The notes beneath the pieces are model-generated. The model did no database searches. It was not told where the DNA came from and worked only from the letters and a program-made list of their open reading frames with translations. From contig NC_014041.1 of assembly GCF_000023465.1 (NCBI RefSeq), positions 1,075,001 through 1,139,000 of the forward strand: a stretch of 64,000 nucleotides of DNA. Reading direction: 5' to 3'. The translations under genes and the position numbers were made by a program. Of the stretch, positions 40,221 to 56,744 are shown piece by piece (within the stretch, counting starts at the first letter, position 1; each line of letters starts with the position of its first letter). Source of the stretch: Zunongwangia profunda SM-A87 (lineage in GTDB: Bacteria; Bacteroidota; Bacteroidia; Flavobacteriales; Flavobacteriaceae).

Positions 40221-42672
40221 ATGAAGATATTTGGTCAATTTTTAATTGTTTCATTGCTATTTGGAGTCTCTAAAGGATATCCCTTTCAGGATACTTTGAT
40301 GACTTTAAATTATGATGAGCCTGCTAAAGTATGGGAGGAGGCTTTGCCAGTTGGGAATGGTAGGCTGGGAGCAATGGTTTTCGGCAGAACAGGCATGGAG
40401 ACTATTCAATTAAATGAAGAAACCGTTTGGGCCGGGGAGCCTGGAAATAATGTTGTCACTCTAAGTGAAGAACAGTTAGAGGAAATCAGGAAGGCTATTT
40501 TTCAGGAGGAGTATCAAAAAGCCCAACAATTAGCAGATAAATATCTATCAAAAAAAGATAATAATAGTGGAATGAGCTACCAGACGGTAGGCAATCTAAT
40601 TCTTAATTTTCCCAATTCAAATGCAGTGCGGGATTATAAGCGGGAGTTAGATATCAGTAAAGCTGTAAGTACTGTTACTTATAAAACCGGAGGTGTTGCA
40701 TATAAACGCCGTATCATTTCTTCTTTTCCGGACGATGTGATTATGGTAGAGCTTACTGCAAACAAACCTGGAAGCATCTCTTTTGAAATGGGCTTAAAAA
40801 GTCCACACAAAAGTCATGATATTCAGATTAAAAATGATGAGGTATGGCTTTCCGGAACCTCCTCAGATCAGGAAAATAAAAAAGGAAAAGTAAAATTTCT
40901 GGTAATTGCAAAACCGAAAATTGAAGGTGGAAGGATTGAAACTACAGAAAACAGATTAAAAATCACAGGGGCTAACCGTGCTGTTATTTATATTTCTATA
41001 GCCAGTAATTTTAAAAATTATAAAGATCTTTCTGAAGATGCAGAAAGCAAGGCTATTGCACTATTGAATGCTGTTTATATCAAAGAGTTTGGTAAGTGTC
41101 TTGATGCTCATATTGCCGAATACCAGCAATATTTTAACAGGGTGCAACTAGATTTGGGAACTTCTAATGCCATAAATAAAACTACCGATATTCGATTAGA
41201 AGAATTTAATGACTCTGATGATCCGCAGCTAATTGCGCTATATTTTCAATTTGGCCGCTATCTTTTAATTTCCAGTTCTATGCCAGGAACACAACCTGCC
41301 AACCTTCAGGGGATTTGGAATAAGGAAATCAATGCACCCTGGGATAGTAAGTATACTGTGAACATAAATACAGAAATGAATTACTGGCCTGCTGAGGTGG
41401 CTAACCTTTCAGAAATGCATAAACCTCTTTTCGGTCTAATAAAGGATATTTCTGAAACCGGAAAAGAGTCGGCAGAAAAGATGTATCACGCTCGAGGTTG
41501 GAATATGCATCATAATACTGATATCTGGAGGATTTCAGGAGTTGTTGATCCGCCTTTTTATGGGTTATGGCCCCACGGTGGAGGTTGGCTAAGTCAGCAT
41601 TTATGGCAACATTATCTGTTTACTGGCGACACCAAGTTTCTAAAAGAGGTATACCCAATCTTAAAAGGTACTGCACTATTTTACAAAGATATCCTTCAGC
41701 AGGAACCTGAAAATAAGTGGATGGTAGTAAACCCCTCTAATTCTCCTGAAAATGGTCATACAGGTGGGTCAAGCCTGGCAGCTGGAACCACTATGGGAAA
41801 TCAGATTGTACAGGACGTTTTCTCAAATTTTCTGGAGGCCTCCCAAATCTTAAATGAAGATAAAAAATTTTCTGACAGTATTAAAAATGTGACACCAAAC
41901 CTTGCTCCTATGCAAATTGGTAAGTGGGGACAACTACAGGAATGGATGAAAGACTGGGATCGACAAGACGATAAACATCGGCATGTTTCGCATTTGTACG
42001 GACTTTTTCCTTCTAATCTTATTTCTCCTTACCGTACTCCAAAATTATTTGCTGCCGCTAAAAATTCTTTGCTAGCCCGCGGTGACGAATCTACCGGATG
42101 GTCAATGGGTTGGAAGGTGAATTTATGGGCGCGTCTTTTGGATGGTGACCATGCGCTGGCACTTATCCATGATCAGTTAACGCCAAGTAGACAGGCGGGA
42201 CACGGTGAAAAAGGAGGAACTTATCCTAATCTTTTTGATGCCCATCCGCCGTTTCAGATCGATGGAAATTTTGGATGTACGGCGGGGATTGCTGAAATGC
42301 TCCTGCAGAGTCAGGATGGTGCAGTTCATATTTTACCTGCGCTTCCCTCTACATGGAATAAAGGAGAAGTAAAAGGTTTAAAAGCCAGGGGTAATTTTGA
42401 AATCGATATCGCCTGGGAAGAGAACAAACCGGTTAAAGTGAACATCACTTCAGCCATTGGTGGTAATTGTAGATTGCGTTCCTATTATCCACTTTCAGGC
42501 GATGGATTAAAAAAAGCTACCGGTGTAAATCCTAATCCACTTTTTAAACTTCCACAGACTAAAGAGCCACTCATCTCTTCTGATGCAACTATAATAGCAC
42601 CTGAATTAAAACCGGTTTATGAATATGATCTGGCAACAGAAGCAGGGAAAGAATATCTCATAAAACTTGCAG

Positions 42673-42683
<11 letters not shown>
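40221..42683 (+). CDS. GH95 glycoside hydrolase, secreted (PUL 2)
   Basis: The 820-residue protein has a signal peptide and the full GH95 layout: [20 protein letters not shown] at the start of the N-terminal beta domain, the barrel with Asn381/Asn383 (NINTEMNYW), Glu510 (SPENG) and Asp673 ([14 protein letters not shown]), matching the AfcA catalytic set. Unlike the PUL 1 copy it has no lipobox. In a xylan-type locus GH95 members are known to act on alpha-L-galactose (a Bacteroides ovatus corn-xylan enzyme) as well as on fucose, so L-galactosidase is a serious option here. Its stop overlaps the GH3 start, indicating coupled translation. Confidence 0.9.
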
Positions 42684-49100
<6,417 letters not shown>

Positions 49101-49105
49101 AAGAT

Positions 49106-50278
49106 ATGAACCGAATTCAGCTAGTAATATTTATTTTCTTTGTTAGTTTCTCTTTGCCATTTTCAGCGCAAACCGATGATATGGTAAAGGAAGATTTTCA
49201 GGCATCGTCTGTGAATCAGTCTGGAAAAGAATTTCCGAAGGTAAATTCTGAAGGTCTTGTAAGAGTCCGCGTAGAAGCTCCGAAGGCTAACAATGTGCAA
49301 CTTGATATTGGCGGGATGAAATATGACCTCAAAAAGAATGATGAAGGTGTTTGGACAGGAGAATCAGCTCCGCAAGACGAAGGTTTTCATTATTATCAGC
49401 TGAATATAGACGGAGCTTCGGTTCCCGATCCAGGTTCAAAATATTATTATGGTGCTGGACGATGGGGTAGTGGTATTGAAATTCCGGCTCAGGATCAGGA
49501 ATTTTATGAGATGAAAGATGTTCCGCATGGCAGTATTACAGAGAATATTTATTTTTCTGAAATCACTCAGGATTGGCGTCGCAATTTTGTTTATCTGCCA
49601 CCGGGATATTTCGAAAATTTTCAAGAGCGCTACCCGGTACTTTATCTACAACACGGGAGTTTTGAAGATGAAACCGGATGGGCTTCCCAGGGACATGCCA
49701 ATCTTATTCTTGACAATCTTATCGCTGCTGGTGAAGCCAAAAAAATGATTGTGGTTATGGATAATGGCTATGCCAACAAACCAGAAGTAATGCAAAATGC
49801 TCAGGATGGGGATGGCCGTCCAAAATCTGCTTTTGAAGAAGTGCTTATCGAGGAAGTTATTCCCAATATTGATAAAAAATTCAGAACAAAATCTAGTAGA
49901 TCATATCGCGCCATTGCCGGATTATCCATGGGAGCCAATCAGACGATGAGAATCATAATGAACAATTTAAACCTGTTTTCTTATTACGGTGGATTTAGCG
50001 GAACGTCCAATTATCCAGGAAATGAAAAAATTGATACCAGGACATTTCTGAATGGAGCTTTTGAAGATGCCGATGAGGTAAATGAAAAGCTGAACGTACT
50101 TTGGCTTGGTCTCGGAACTAAAGAGCCGGAAGTGTTCTTTAAAACCGTGGGTGATTTTAGAGAAATGTTAGAAAATAAAGGGATAGACTATAGCTTTTAC
50201 GAGTCGCCGAAAACGGCACATGAATGGCTTACCTGGCGCAGATGTTTGTATCAGTATGCTCAATTATTATTTAAATAA
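49106..50278 (+). CDS. CE1-type esterase with N-terminal CBM48-like domain (copy 2)
   Basis: The 390-residue secreted protein (LVIFIFFVSFSLPFSAQ) has the same two-domain order as the gene before it. Nucleophile Ser274 lies in AGLSMGANQT, and His in SPKTAHEWLTW. After the nucleophile the third Gly of the family motif is Ala (SMGAN instead of SMGG), a possible mark of different acyl specificity. Four related CE1 domains now lie in series in this locus (two in 45290-47980, one each in the next two genes). Acetyl- or feruloyl-esterase activity is inferred from family. Confidence 0.88.
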   Translation: MNRIQLVIFIFFVSFSLPFSAQTDDMVKEDFQASSVNQSGKEFPKVNSEGLVRVRVEAPKANNVQLDIGGMKYDLKKNDEGVWTGESAPQDEGFHYYQLNIDGASVPDPGSKYYYGAGRWGSGIEIPAQDQEFYEMKDVPHGSITENIYFSEITQDWRRNFVYLPPGYFENFQERYPVLYLQHGSFEDETGWASQGHANLILDNLIAAGEAKKMIVVMDNGYANKPEVMQNAQDGDGRPKSAFEEVLIEEVIPNIDKKFRTKSSRSYRAIAGLSMGANQTMRIIMNNLNLFSYYGGFSGTSNYPGNEKIDTRTFLNGAFEDADEVNEKLNVLWLGLGTKEPEVFFKTVGDFREMLENKGIDYSFYESPKTAHEWLTWRRCLYQYAQLLFK

Positions 50279-50331
50279 AGAAAGATAAATAAAAACGCTT
50301 ATAACTAAAATTAATACAAGAATTAGATAGA

Positions 50332-52080
50332 ATGAAAAAAACACTTAAATCACCAATTTACAAGTATAGTCCAGTGCTTCTTTTAATGGCGTTGTTGCTA
50401 TTCTCATTTTCTGAAAATGAAAATAGTACAGAATCTAAACCGAAAAAAGCAACTAACGAACCGGTTTTTCTTAGCGCCACTTACAAAGGTGAGGATAAAG
50501 TATATAAGGAATATCCACTTAAAGATGGTGAATTCTATAACCCTATACTTCAGGGAACCTATCCTGATCCCGCTATTACCCGTAAAGGAGATGATTATTA
50601 TATGGTATGTTCTTCTTTCGCCATGTTTCCTGGTGTGCCTATTTTCCATTCCAAAGACCTGGTAAATTGGACACAGATTGGACATGTGTTAGACAGAACT
50701 TCTCAGCTAGATGTGCACAATACCGGAATAAGTCAGGGAGTTTATGCTCCGGGAATCACTTATAATGAGAATAACGACACTTTTTATATGATTACTACTG
50801 CATTTGCTGGTGGTTTGGGGAATATTGTAGTAAAAACTAAGGATCCCATGAAAGGTTGGAGTGAACCTTATAAATTAAAGTTTGATGGGATCGACCCTTC
50901 TATATTCTTTGATGATGACGGAAAAGCGTATGTGGTGCATAACGATGCGCCAGAAGAAGCACTTTATCAGGGACATCGGGTGATTAAAATCTGGGAATAC
51001 GATGTAGAGAAAGATCAGATCATTGCAGGAACCGATAAGGTGATCGTAAATGGTGGAGTAGATTTAGCGGATCAACCTATCTGGATCGAAGCACCGCATG
51101 TTTATAAAAAAAACGGACTGTATTATCTAATGTGTGCTGAAGGTGGTACCGGTGGTTGGCATAGCGAGGTGATTTTTGTAAGTGATAATCCAAAAGGACC
51201 TTATGAGCCTGCACCAAGCAATCCTATTTTAACTCAGCGTTATTTTCCCAAAGACCGTGAGAATATGGTAGACTGGGCAGGGCATGCTGATTTGGTAAAA
51301 GGTCCTAATGATAAATATTATGGTGTTTTCTTGGCCATTCGCCCAAACGAGGCCGGGCAGGTAACTACAGGAAGGGAAACCTTTATTTTACCTGTTGACT
51401 GGTCTGGTAAATTCCCCGTTTTTGAAAACGGACTGGTACCTATGGAGCCAAAACTCCAAATGCCAGAAGGAGTGGAAAACAATACCGGTAAAGATGGATT
51501 TTTCCCTAACGGAAACTTTACTTTTACAGACGATTTTCAGGCAGATACGTTGGATTACCGATGGATTGGACTCAGAGGTCCAAGAGAGGATTTTATGAAA
51601 AAGACTAAAAAGGGACTCCAAATTAAGCCTTTCGAAACCGATATTAATGAACTAGCGCCAACTTCTACATTATTTTATCGCCAGATGCATAAGGATTTCA
51701 CCTTTATGACTGAGATGAAATACAAGCCTAAATCTGCTGAAGATATGGCGGGAATCACTTGTTACCAGAATGAGCGTTTTAATTATGCTTTTGGAATTAC
51801 CCGAAAAGATAAGGACTATTACCTGCTTTTGGAAAGAACTGAAAATGGTAAATCTAAAATCGTAGCGAGTAAGAAAATTGATCTGGATAATCCTGTTTCA
51901 TTGAAAGTAAAGGCGAGAGGAGATCAATATGAATTTAGCTATGCGCTTGATGGAGAAAATTATGAAAATCTGGGAGGGAAAGTTTCAGGAGATATTCTCT
52001 CGACAAACGTGGCTGGTGGTTTTACCGGTGCCATGGTTGGCTTATATGCCACTTCGGCTAATGATGCAACTCCTAATTAA
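50332..52080 (+). CDS. GH43 xylosidase/arabinofuranosidase with C-terminal beta-sandwich
   Basis: The 582-residue protein has a signal segment (VLLLMALLLFSF), a five-blade GH43 propeller (about 65-370) and a C-terminal concanavalin-like/DUF1349-type domain (about 390-580), as in beta-xylosidases. The catalytic set is Asp79 (GTYPDPAI), the Asp of DGIDPSIFF and the Glu of PIWIEAPHVY. It removes beta-xylose or alpha-L-arabinose in exo mode. It lies 53 bases after the last CE1 gene and 20 before the next GH43. Subfamily cannot be fixed by eye. Confidence 0.9.
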   Translation: MKKTLKSPIYKYSPVLLLMALLLFSFSENENSTESKPKKATNEPVFLSATYKGEDKVYKEYPLKDGEFYNPILQGTYPDPAITRKGDDYYMVCSSFAMFPGVPIFHSKDLVNWTQIGHVLDRTSQLDVHNTGISQGVYAPGITYNENNDTFYMITTAFAGGLGNIVVKTKDPMKGWSEPYKLKFDGIDPSIFFDDDGKAYVVHNDAPEEALYQGHRVIKIWEYDVEKDQIIAGTDKVIVNGGVDLADQPIWIEAPHVYKKNGLYYLMCAEGGTGGWHSEVIFVSDNPKGPYEPAPSNPILTQRYFPKDRENMVDWAGHADLVKGPNDKYYGVFLAIRPNEAGQVTTGRETFILPVDWSGKFPVFENGLVPMEPKLQMPEGVENNTGKDGFFPNGNFTFTDDFQADTLDYRWIGLRGPREDFMKKTKKGLQIKPFETDINELAPTSTLFYRQMHKDFTFMTEMKYKPKSAEDMAGITCYQNERFNYAFGITRKDKDYYLLLERTENGKSKIVASKKIDLDNPVSLKVKARGDQYEFSYALDGENYENLGGKVSGDILSTNVAGGFTGAMVGLYATSANDATPN

Positions 52081-52100
52081 ACATACTAAAACTTAAGATT

Positions 52101-53414
52101 TTGAGAATTTTAAATAAAGCTGTAGCGGTATTAACCATAATGATGGGGTGTACAGCTGCAGCTCAAAAACCAATTATTCAGACCAAGTATACAGCAGATC
52201 CTGCGCCAATGGTATATAATGATACTATATTCCTCTACACTTCACATGATGAGGATGATGCGGAAGGTTTTAAAATGCTGGACTGGCTGCTGTATACATC
52301 GACCGATATGGTAAACTGGACAGAGCATGGTGCCGTGGCTTCTCTGAAGGATTTTAGCTGGGCGCCCCAGGATAATGGTGCCTGGGCTGTGCAGTGTATT
52401 GAAAGAAACGGTAAATTTTACTTGTATTGCCCTATGCACGGTAGCGGTATCGGAGTTTTGGTTTCAGACAGCCCCTATGGACCATTCAAGGATCCACTTG
52501 GCAAACGCTTGATTGATACAGACCATATTTGGAATGATATAGATCCTTCTCCATTTATAGATGACGATGGGCAGGCCTATCTATATTGGGGAAATCCTGA
52601 TGTGTATTATGTGAAACTGAATGAAGATATGACTTCTATAGAAGGAGAAGTTGTAAAAATTGATTCGAAACCTGAAAACTATCAGGAAGGTCCCTGGGTA
52701 TGGAAACATGATGACCATTATTATCTAGCCTATGCTTCTACCTGCTGTCCAGAAGGGCTAGGGTATGCTATGAGCGACTCGCCTGAAGGTCCCTGGGAAT
52801 ACAAAGGAATGATCATGGACGCTACCGAGAAAACAAGAGGAAATCATCCGGGAATAATTGAATACAAAGGAAAGTCGTATGCTTTTGGTCATAGTTATGA
52901 TATTTTAAAAAGTAAAACTTCGATTTTTTATGAAAGACGTTCGGTTGATGCGGATGAAATGAAATATAATGAAGATGGAACCATTCAAACCATTCCTTAC
53001 TGGAATGACAAAGGTCCTGAACCAATCGAAAACCTAAATCCATTCCATAGAACAGAAGCGGAAACCATTGCCTGGAGCGAAGGTGTAAAAACTAACAAAA
53101 CTGAGGATAAGATATATGTAACCGCGATTGAAGATGGAGATTATATGATGGTGCAGGGTGCAGATTTTAAAAATGGCGCAACGAAATTCAAGGTTTTTGC
53201 TCAGCCAGTTTCAGGAGGAACTATCGAGATCCGATTAGATGGAGCAGAAGGGCAGCTTATAGGTAGCTCTAAAATTGAAAAAGAAGCCGGAAATACCTAT
53301 AAATTATATACTAGTAACATGGAAAAAGTGCCGGGAGTTCACGATATCTACTTTGTTTTTAAAGGAGGTGATGGCGAGCTATTCAATCTAGATTACTGGG
53401 AATTTCAAAAATAA
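52101..53414 (+). CDS. GH43 with C-terminal CBM6 (copy 1)
   Basis: The start is a TTG at 52101: it gives a complete signal peptide (LNKAVAVLTIMMGCTAAAQ), whereas the first ATG, ten-odd codons later, would cut it off. The 437-residue protein has a GH43 propeller (about 25-310) with Asp of YTADPAPMV, Asp of NDIDPSPFIDDDG and Glu of QEGPWVW, and a CBM6 beta-sandwich (about 315-437; [28 protein letters not shown]). Such proteins are exo-arabinofuranosidases or xylosidases acting on xylan. Together with the GH97 after it, it forms the first of two GH43-CBM6/GH97 gene pairs. Confidence 0.9.
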   Translation: MRILNKAVAVLTIMMGCTAAAQKPIIQTKYTADPAPMVYNDTIFLYTSHDEDDAEGFKMLDWLLYTSTDMVNWTEHGAVASLKDFSWAPQDNGAWAVQCIERNGKFYLYCPMHGSGIGVLVSDSPYGPFKDPLGKRLIDTDHIWNDIDPSPFIDDDGQAYLYWGNPDVYYVKLNEDMTSIEGEVVKIDSKPENYQEGPWVWKHDDHYYLAYASTCCPEGLGYAMSDSPEGPWEYKGMIMDATEKTRGNHPGIIEYKGKSYAFGHSYDILKSKTSIFYERRSVDADEMKYNEDGTIQTIPYWNDKGPEPIENLNPFHRTEAETIAWSEGVKTNKTEDKIYVTAIEDGDYMMVQGADFKNGATKFKVFAQPVSGGTIEIRLDGAEGQLIGSSKIEKEAGNTYKLYTSNMEKVPGVHDIYFVFKGGDGELFNLDYWEFQK

Positions 53415-53425
53415 AAATCAATACT

Positions 53426-55360
53426 ATGAGAATATTCAGCCTGATATGCTGTATGCTTTTAATGAGTACAATTATTGCTCAGGAAGAAGCATCCATTAAT
53501 AGTCCAGACGGCAAGTTGGAAGTTTCAGTCAAGGTCGAAAACGGAAAACCCTTTTACAGTGTTACGTATAATGAAAAAGTCATGTTAGAAAAATCTCCGC
53601 TAGGACTCGTGACTAATGCGGGAGATTTTACTTCAAAGATGAAATTGCTGGAGGCTTCAAAAGGTACTACTAGCTCAGAATATAACATAAAGAAGATTAA
53701 GCAATCTCATGTTTCTTACAAGGCCAATACGCTTACAATTTCTTTTGCTAATGCTGAAGAAAAGGAAATATCTGTTGTTTTCCAGGTAAGCGATAACGAT
53801 ATCGCCTTTAGATATGAAATGCCTAAATGGGGAGACACGCGGGCTTGCGTGGTTGAAAAAGAGCTAACCGGATATAATTTTCCCAAAGGGAGTACTTCAT
53901 TCTTGTCGCCTATGATGCAATCTATGGGAGGCTTTGCCAGGACAGCGCCTAGCTACGAGAGTGGTTATTCCGCAGATGCGCAGCTTGAAAGCAATACTTC
54001 AGGAACGGGTTATGTTTTTCCAGGCCTTTTTAAAATTGGAGAAAATGGATGGGTTTTACTTTCGGAAACCGGTGTTAGCAGTCTTTATAATGCTTCGCAT
54101 TTAAGCAGTTTTAAAGATGGGATTTATACGGTGGAATATCCAGATCTCGCACAAAATAATGGTTTTGGTAGTGTTGGCGCTCAAATTGGATTACCGGGAC
54201 ATACGCCTTGGAGAACTATAACGCTTGGGGAAAGTCTTAAGCCTATTGTGGAAACTACTATTCCTTTTGATGTGGTAGATCAGCTTTATGAGCCTTCTCA
54301 AGATTATAAATACGGAAAAGGAACCTGGAGTTGGATCGTTTGGCAGGATAACAGTATGAATTATGACGACCAGGTTAAATATATCGATCTTGCTGCTGCA
54401 ATGGATTTTGAGTATATTCTTATCGATGCCTGGTGGGATGAAAGAATAGGTTATGAGAAGATGGAAGAACTTATCGATTATGCTAAGTCTAAAGGAGTTG
54501 ATGTTTTCCTCTGGTATAATTCCAACGGAGTTGCTAACGATGCATTTATGACTCCGCTTAATAAAATGAATACTTCTATAGCCCGAAAAAAAGAAATGAA
54601 ATGGCTAAAAGAAGCTGGTGTTAAAGGATTGAAAGTAGACTTTTTTGGAGGTGACAAACAGGAAACTATGAAGCTTTATGAAAACATCCTTTCTGATGCC
54701 AATGATTATGGATTAATGGTTATTTTTCATGGAGCAACACTCCCAAGAGGATGGGGAAAAATGTATCCTAATTTTGTAGGAAGTGAAGCTGTTCTAGCTT
54801 CAGAAATGCTCATTTTTTCTCAAGATACAAGAAATAAGGAGGCCTTCTATGCTTCTCTTCATCCGTTTAGTAGAAATGCCGTTGCCAGTATGGAGTTTGG
54901 CGGAATATTGTTGAATAAGTATCTCAATAAAGACAATAAAGAAGGTCAGGAGCGGTTAACCACCGATGCTTTCCAACTGGCTACTGGAGTTTTATTTCAG
55001 AATCCTGTACAAATGTTTGCATTAACTCCAAATAATTTGGAGGATGTACCAGACTTTGAACTTGATTTCCTAAGGGAGTTGCCAACTACCTGGGATGAGA
55101 CGGTATTTATTGATGGGTATCCGGGAAAATTTTCGGTTTTGGCAAGGAGGCATGATCAAAATTGGTATGTGGCCGGAGTTAATGCTGAAAAAAGCGTGAG
55201 AAAACTAAAACTGGAACTTCCCATGCTTGCCGGAAAGACAGTGACCTTATTTTCTGACGATAAGAAAAAAGAAACCTATTCCAAAGAAATTAAAATCCCT
55301 TCTAGCGGAAAGGTTTCCGTAAATATTCAGCCAAATGGCGGATTTGTAATTAAAAATTAA
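53426..55360 (+). CDS. GH97 hydrolase, retaining alpha-galactosidase type (copy 1)
   Basis: The 644-residue secreted protein has the GH97 N-terminal beta-super-sandwich (about 25-290), a TIM barrel (about 295-540) and a C-terminal beta domain. In the barrel, Asp405 (GLKVDFFGG) aligns with the nucleophile of the retaining Bacteroides alpha-galactosidase BtGH97b; inverting SusB-type enzymes lack it. [10 protein letters not shown] and [11 protein letters not shown] are further family marks. So an alpha-galactosidase acting on a galactose side chain is more likely than an alpha-glucosidase. It lies 11 bases after the GH43-CBM6 and 7 before the next. Activity is predicted from one residue and is not proven. 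Confidence 0.88.
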   Translation: MRIFSLICCMLLMSTIIAQEEASINSPDGKLEVSVKVENGKPFYSVTYNEKVMLEKSPLGLVTNAGDFTSKMKLLEASKGTTSSEYNIKKIKQSHVSYKANTLTISFANAEEKEISVVFQVSDNDIAFRYEMPKWGDTRACVVEKELTGYNFPKGSTSFLSPMMQSMGGFARTAPSYESGYSADAQLESNTSGTGYVFPGLFKIGENGWVLLSETGVSSLYNASHLSSFKDGIYTVEYPDLAQNNGFGSVGAQIGLPGHTPWRTITLGESLKPIVETTIPFDVVDQLYEPSQDYKYGKGTWSWIVWQDNSMNYDDQVKYIDLAAAMDFEYILIDAWWDERIGYEKMEELIDYAKSKGVDVFLWYNSNGVANDAFMTPLNKMNTSIARKKEMKWLKEAGVKGLKVDFFGGDKQETMKLYENILSDANDYGLMVIFHGATLPRGWGKMYPNFVGSEAVLASEMLIFSQDTRNKEAFYASLHPFSRNAVASMEFGGILLNKYLNKDNKEGQERLTTDAFQLATGVLFQNPVQMFALTPNNLEDVPDFELDFLRELPTTWDETVFIDGYPGKFSVLARRHDQNWYVAGVNAEKSVRKLKLELPMLAGKTVTLFSDDKKKETYSKEIKIPSSGKVSVNIQPNGGFVIKN

Positions 55361-55367
55361 TCAATTT

Positions 55368-56729
55368 ATGAGGTGTTCATTTAATGTATTGATGCTGTGT
55401 AGTGTTTTGGGAACTTCATTCCTAAATGCACAAAATCCCATTATTCAAACTTCTTATACGGCAGATCCTGCACCAATGGTGCACGATGATAAATTGTATT
55501 TGTATACCAGTCACGATGAGGATAATTCAACCTGGTTTACTATGGACGACTGGCGATTGTACACGACTGAAGATATGGTAAACTGGACCGATCACGGAGC
55601 AGTTTTGGAATACACAGATTTTGATTGGTCCCTGAAGAATGCATGGGCACCGGCCGCCATACAACGTGATGGTAAATTTTACATTTATGTACCTATAACA
55701 GACCGTAGCAATCAAAATGGGATTGGAGTGGCAGTAAGCGACAGTCCTTATGGACCATTTATTGATCCTTTGGGTAAGCCTTTGGTTTCCGAAAGTAATG
55801 CCGATATCGATCCAGCGGTTTTTATTGATGATGACGGTCAAGCCTATATGTTTTGGGGCAATCCTGAGTGTTATTTTGTAAAGCTCAATGAAGACATGAT
55901 CTCTACAAAAGGAGATATTCAAAAAATTCCAAACACTATTGAAGCTTTTGGCAAAAGGAAAGGTGAAAAGAATGAGCGTCGACCTACTACCTATGAAGAA
56001 GGTCCCTGGGTTTATAAACGTAACGATATTTATTATCTGTTTTTTGCAGCTGGTCCGATACCTGAACATATTGGATATTCTACCAGTAAAAGTGTAACCG
56101 GACCCTGGAAGTATCAGGGGGAATTGATGCCTAACCAAGGCGGTAGTTTTACGAATCATCCCGGGATTGTAGATTATAAAGGCAAAACTTATTTCTTTTA
56201 TCATAATGCCGGTTTGCCGGGTGGTAGCGGATTTACACGTTCAGTTTGTGTGCAGGAATTAAAATTTAATAGTGACGGTACCATAGAACAGATGAATATG
56301 ACTAGTGGAATAAAGGAGGCTTTAAAAAAACTAAATCCGTATCGCAAAACAGAAGCAGAAACCATTGCCTGGTCTGAAGGTTTTAAAGCACAATCAAACG
56401 ATGTGGTGGGAAACTTTGTAACCGCCATGAAAGACGGAGCTTATATTAAGGTGAAAGCAGTAGATTTTGGAAAAACTTCTCCAAAATCCGTTACCGCCAG
56501 AATAGGAAGTATTCATAATAACAATGTTTCGATGGAAATTCATATAGATTCCAAAGATGGTAAGCTTTTAGCCACTTTAGATGTTCCTTTAACCGGCGGG
56601 AATGATCGCTGGAAATTGGTTACTGCCGATGTAGAAGAACTAACCGGCGTACATGATTTGTTTTTTGTAGTAAAGGGGAAAGCTCCAACGCAGCTTATGT
56701 ATTTCGATTACTGGATGTTTTCAAAATAA
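55368..56729 (+). CDS. GH43 with C-terminal CBM6 (copy 2)
   Basis: The 453-residue secreted protein repeats the GH43-CBM6 order of the gene at 52101: Asp of YTADPAPMV, Asp of [13 protein letters not shown] and Glu of YEEGPWVY, then a CBM6 ([28 protein letters not shown]). It has an extra loop of about 20 residues before the Glu (around [15 protein letters not shown]). The two GH43 copies share recognisable identity throughout but have diverged, so distinct linkages or side chains are likely. Confidence 0.9.
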   Translation: MRCSFNVLMLCSVLGTSFLNAQNPIIQTSYTADPAPMVHDDKLYLYTSHDEDNSTWFTMDDWRLYTTEDMVNWTDHGAVLEYTDFDWSLKNAWAPAAIQRDGKFYIYVPITDRSNQNGIGVAVSDSPYGPFIDPLGKPLVSESNADIDPAVFIDDDGQAYMFWGNPECYFVKLNEDMISTKGDIQKIPNTIEAFGKRKGEKNERRPTTYEEGPWVYKRNDIYYLFFAAGPIPEHIGYSTSKSVTGPWKYQGELMPNQGGSFTNHPGIVDYKGKTYFFYHNAGLPGGSGFTRSVCVQELKFNSDGTIEQMNMTSGIKEALKKLNPYRKTEAETIAWSEGFKAQSNDVVGNFVTAMKDGAYIKVKAVDFGKTSPKSVTARIGSIHNNNVSMEIHIDSKDGKLLATLDVPLTGGNDRWKLVTADVEELTGVHDLFFVVKGKAPTQLMYFDYWMFSK

Positions 56730-56744
56730 GTATAATTCATTTTT

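Noticed and set aside
55527..56204. 225-codon minus-strand frame inside the second GH43-CBM6 gene
   Set aside because: Antisense to a complete GH43 with all catalytic residues; no recognisable domain of its own.
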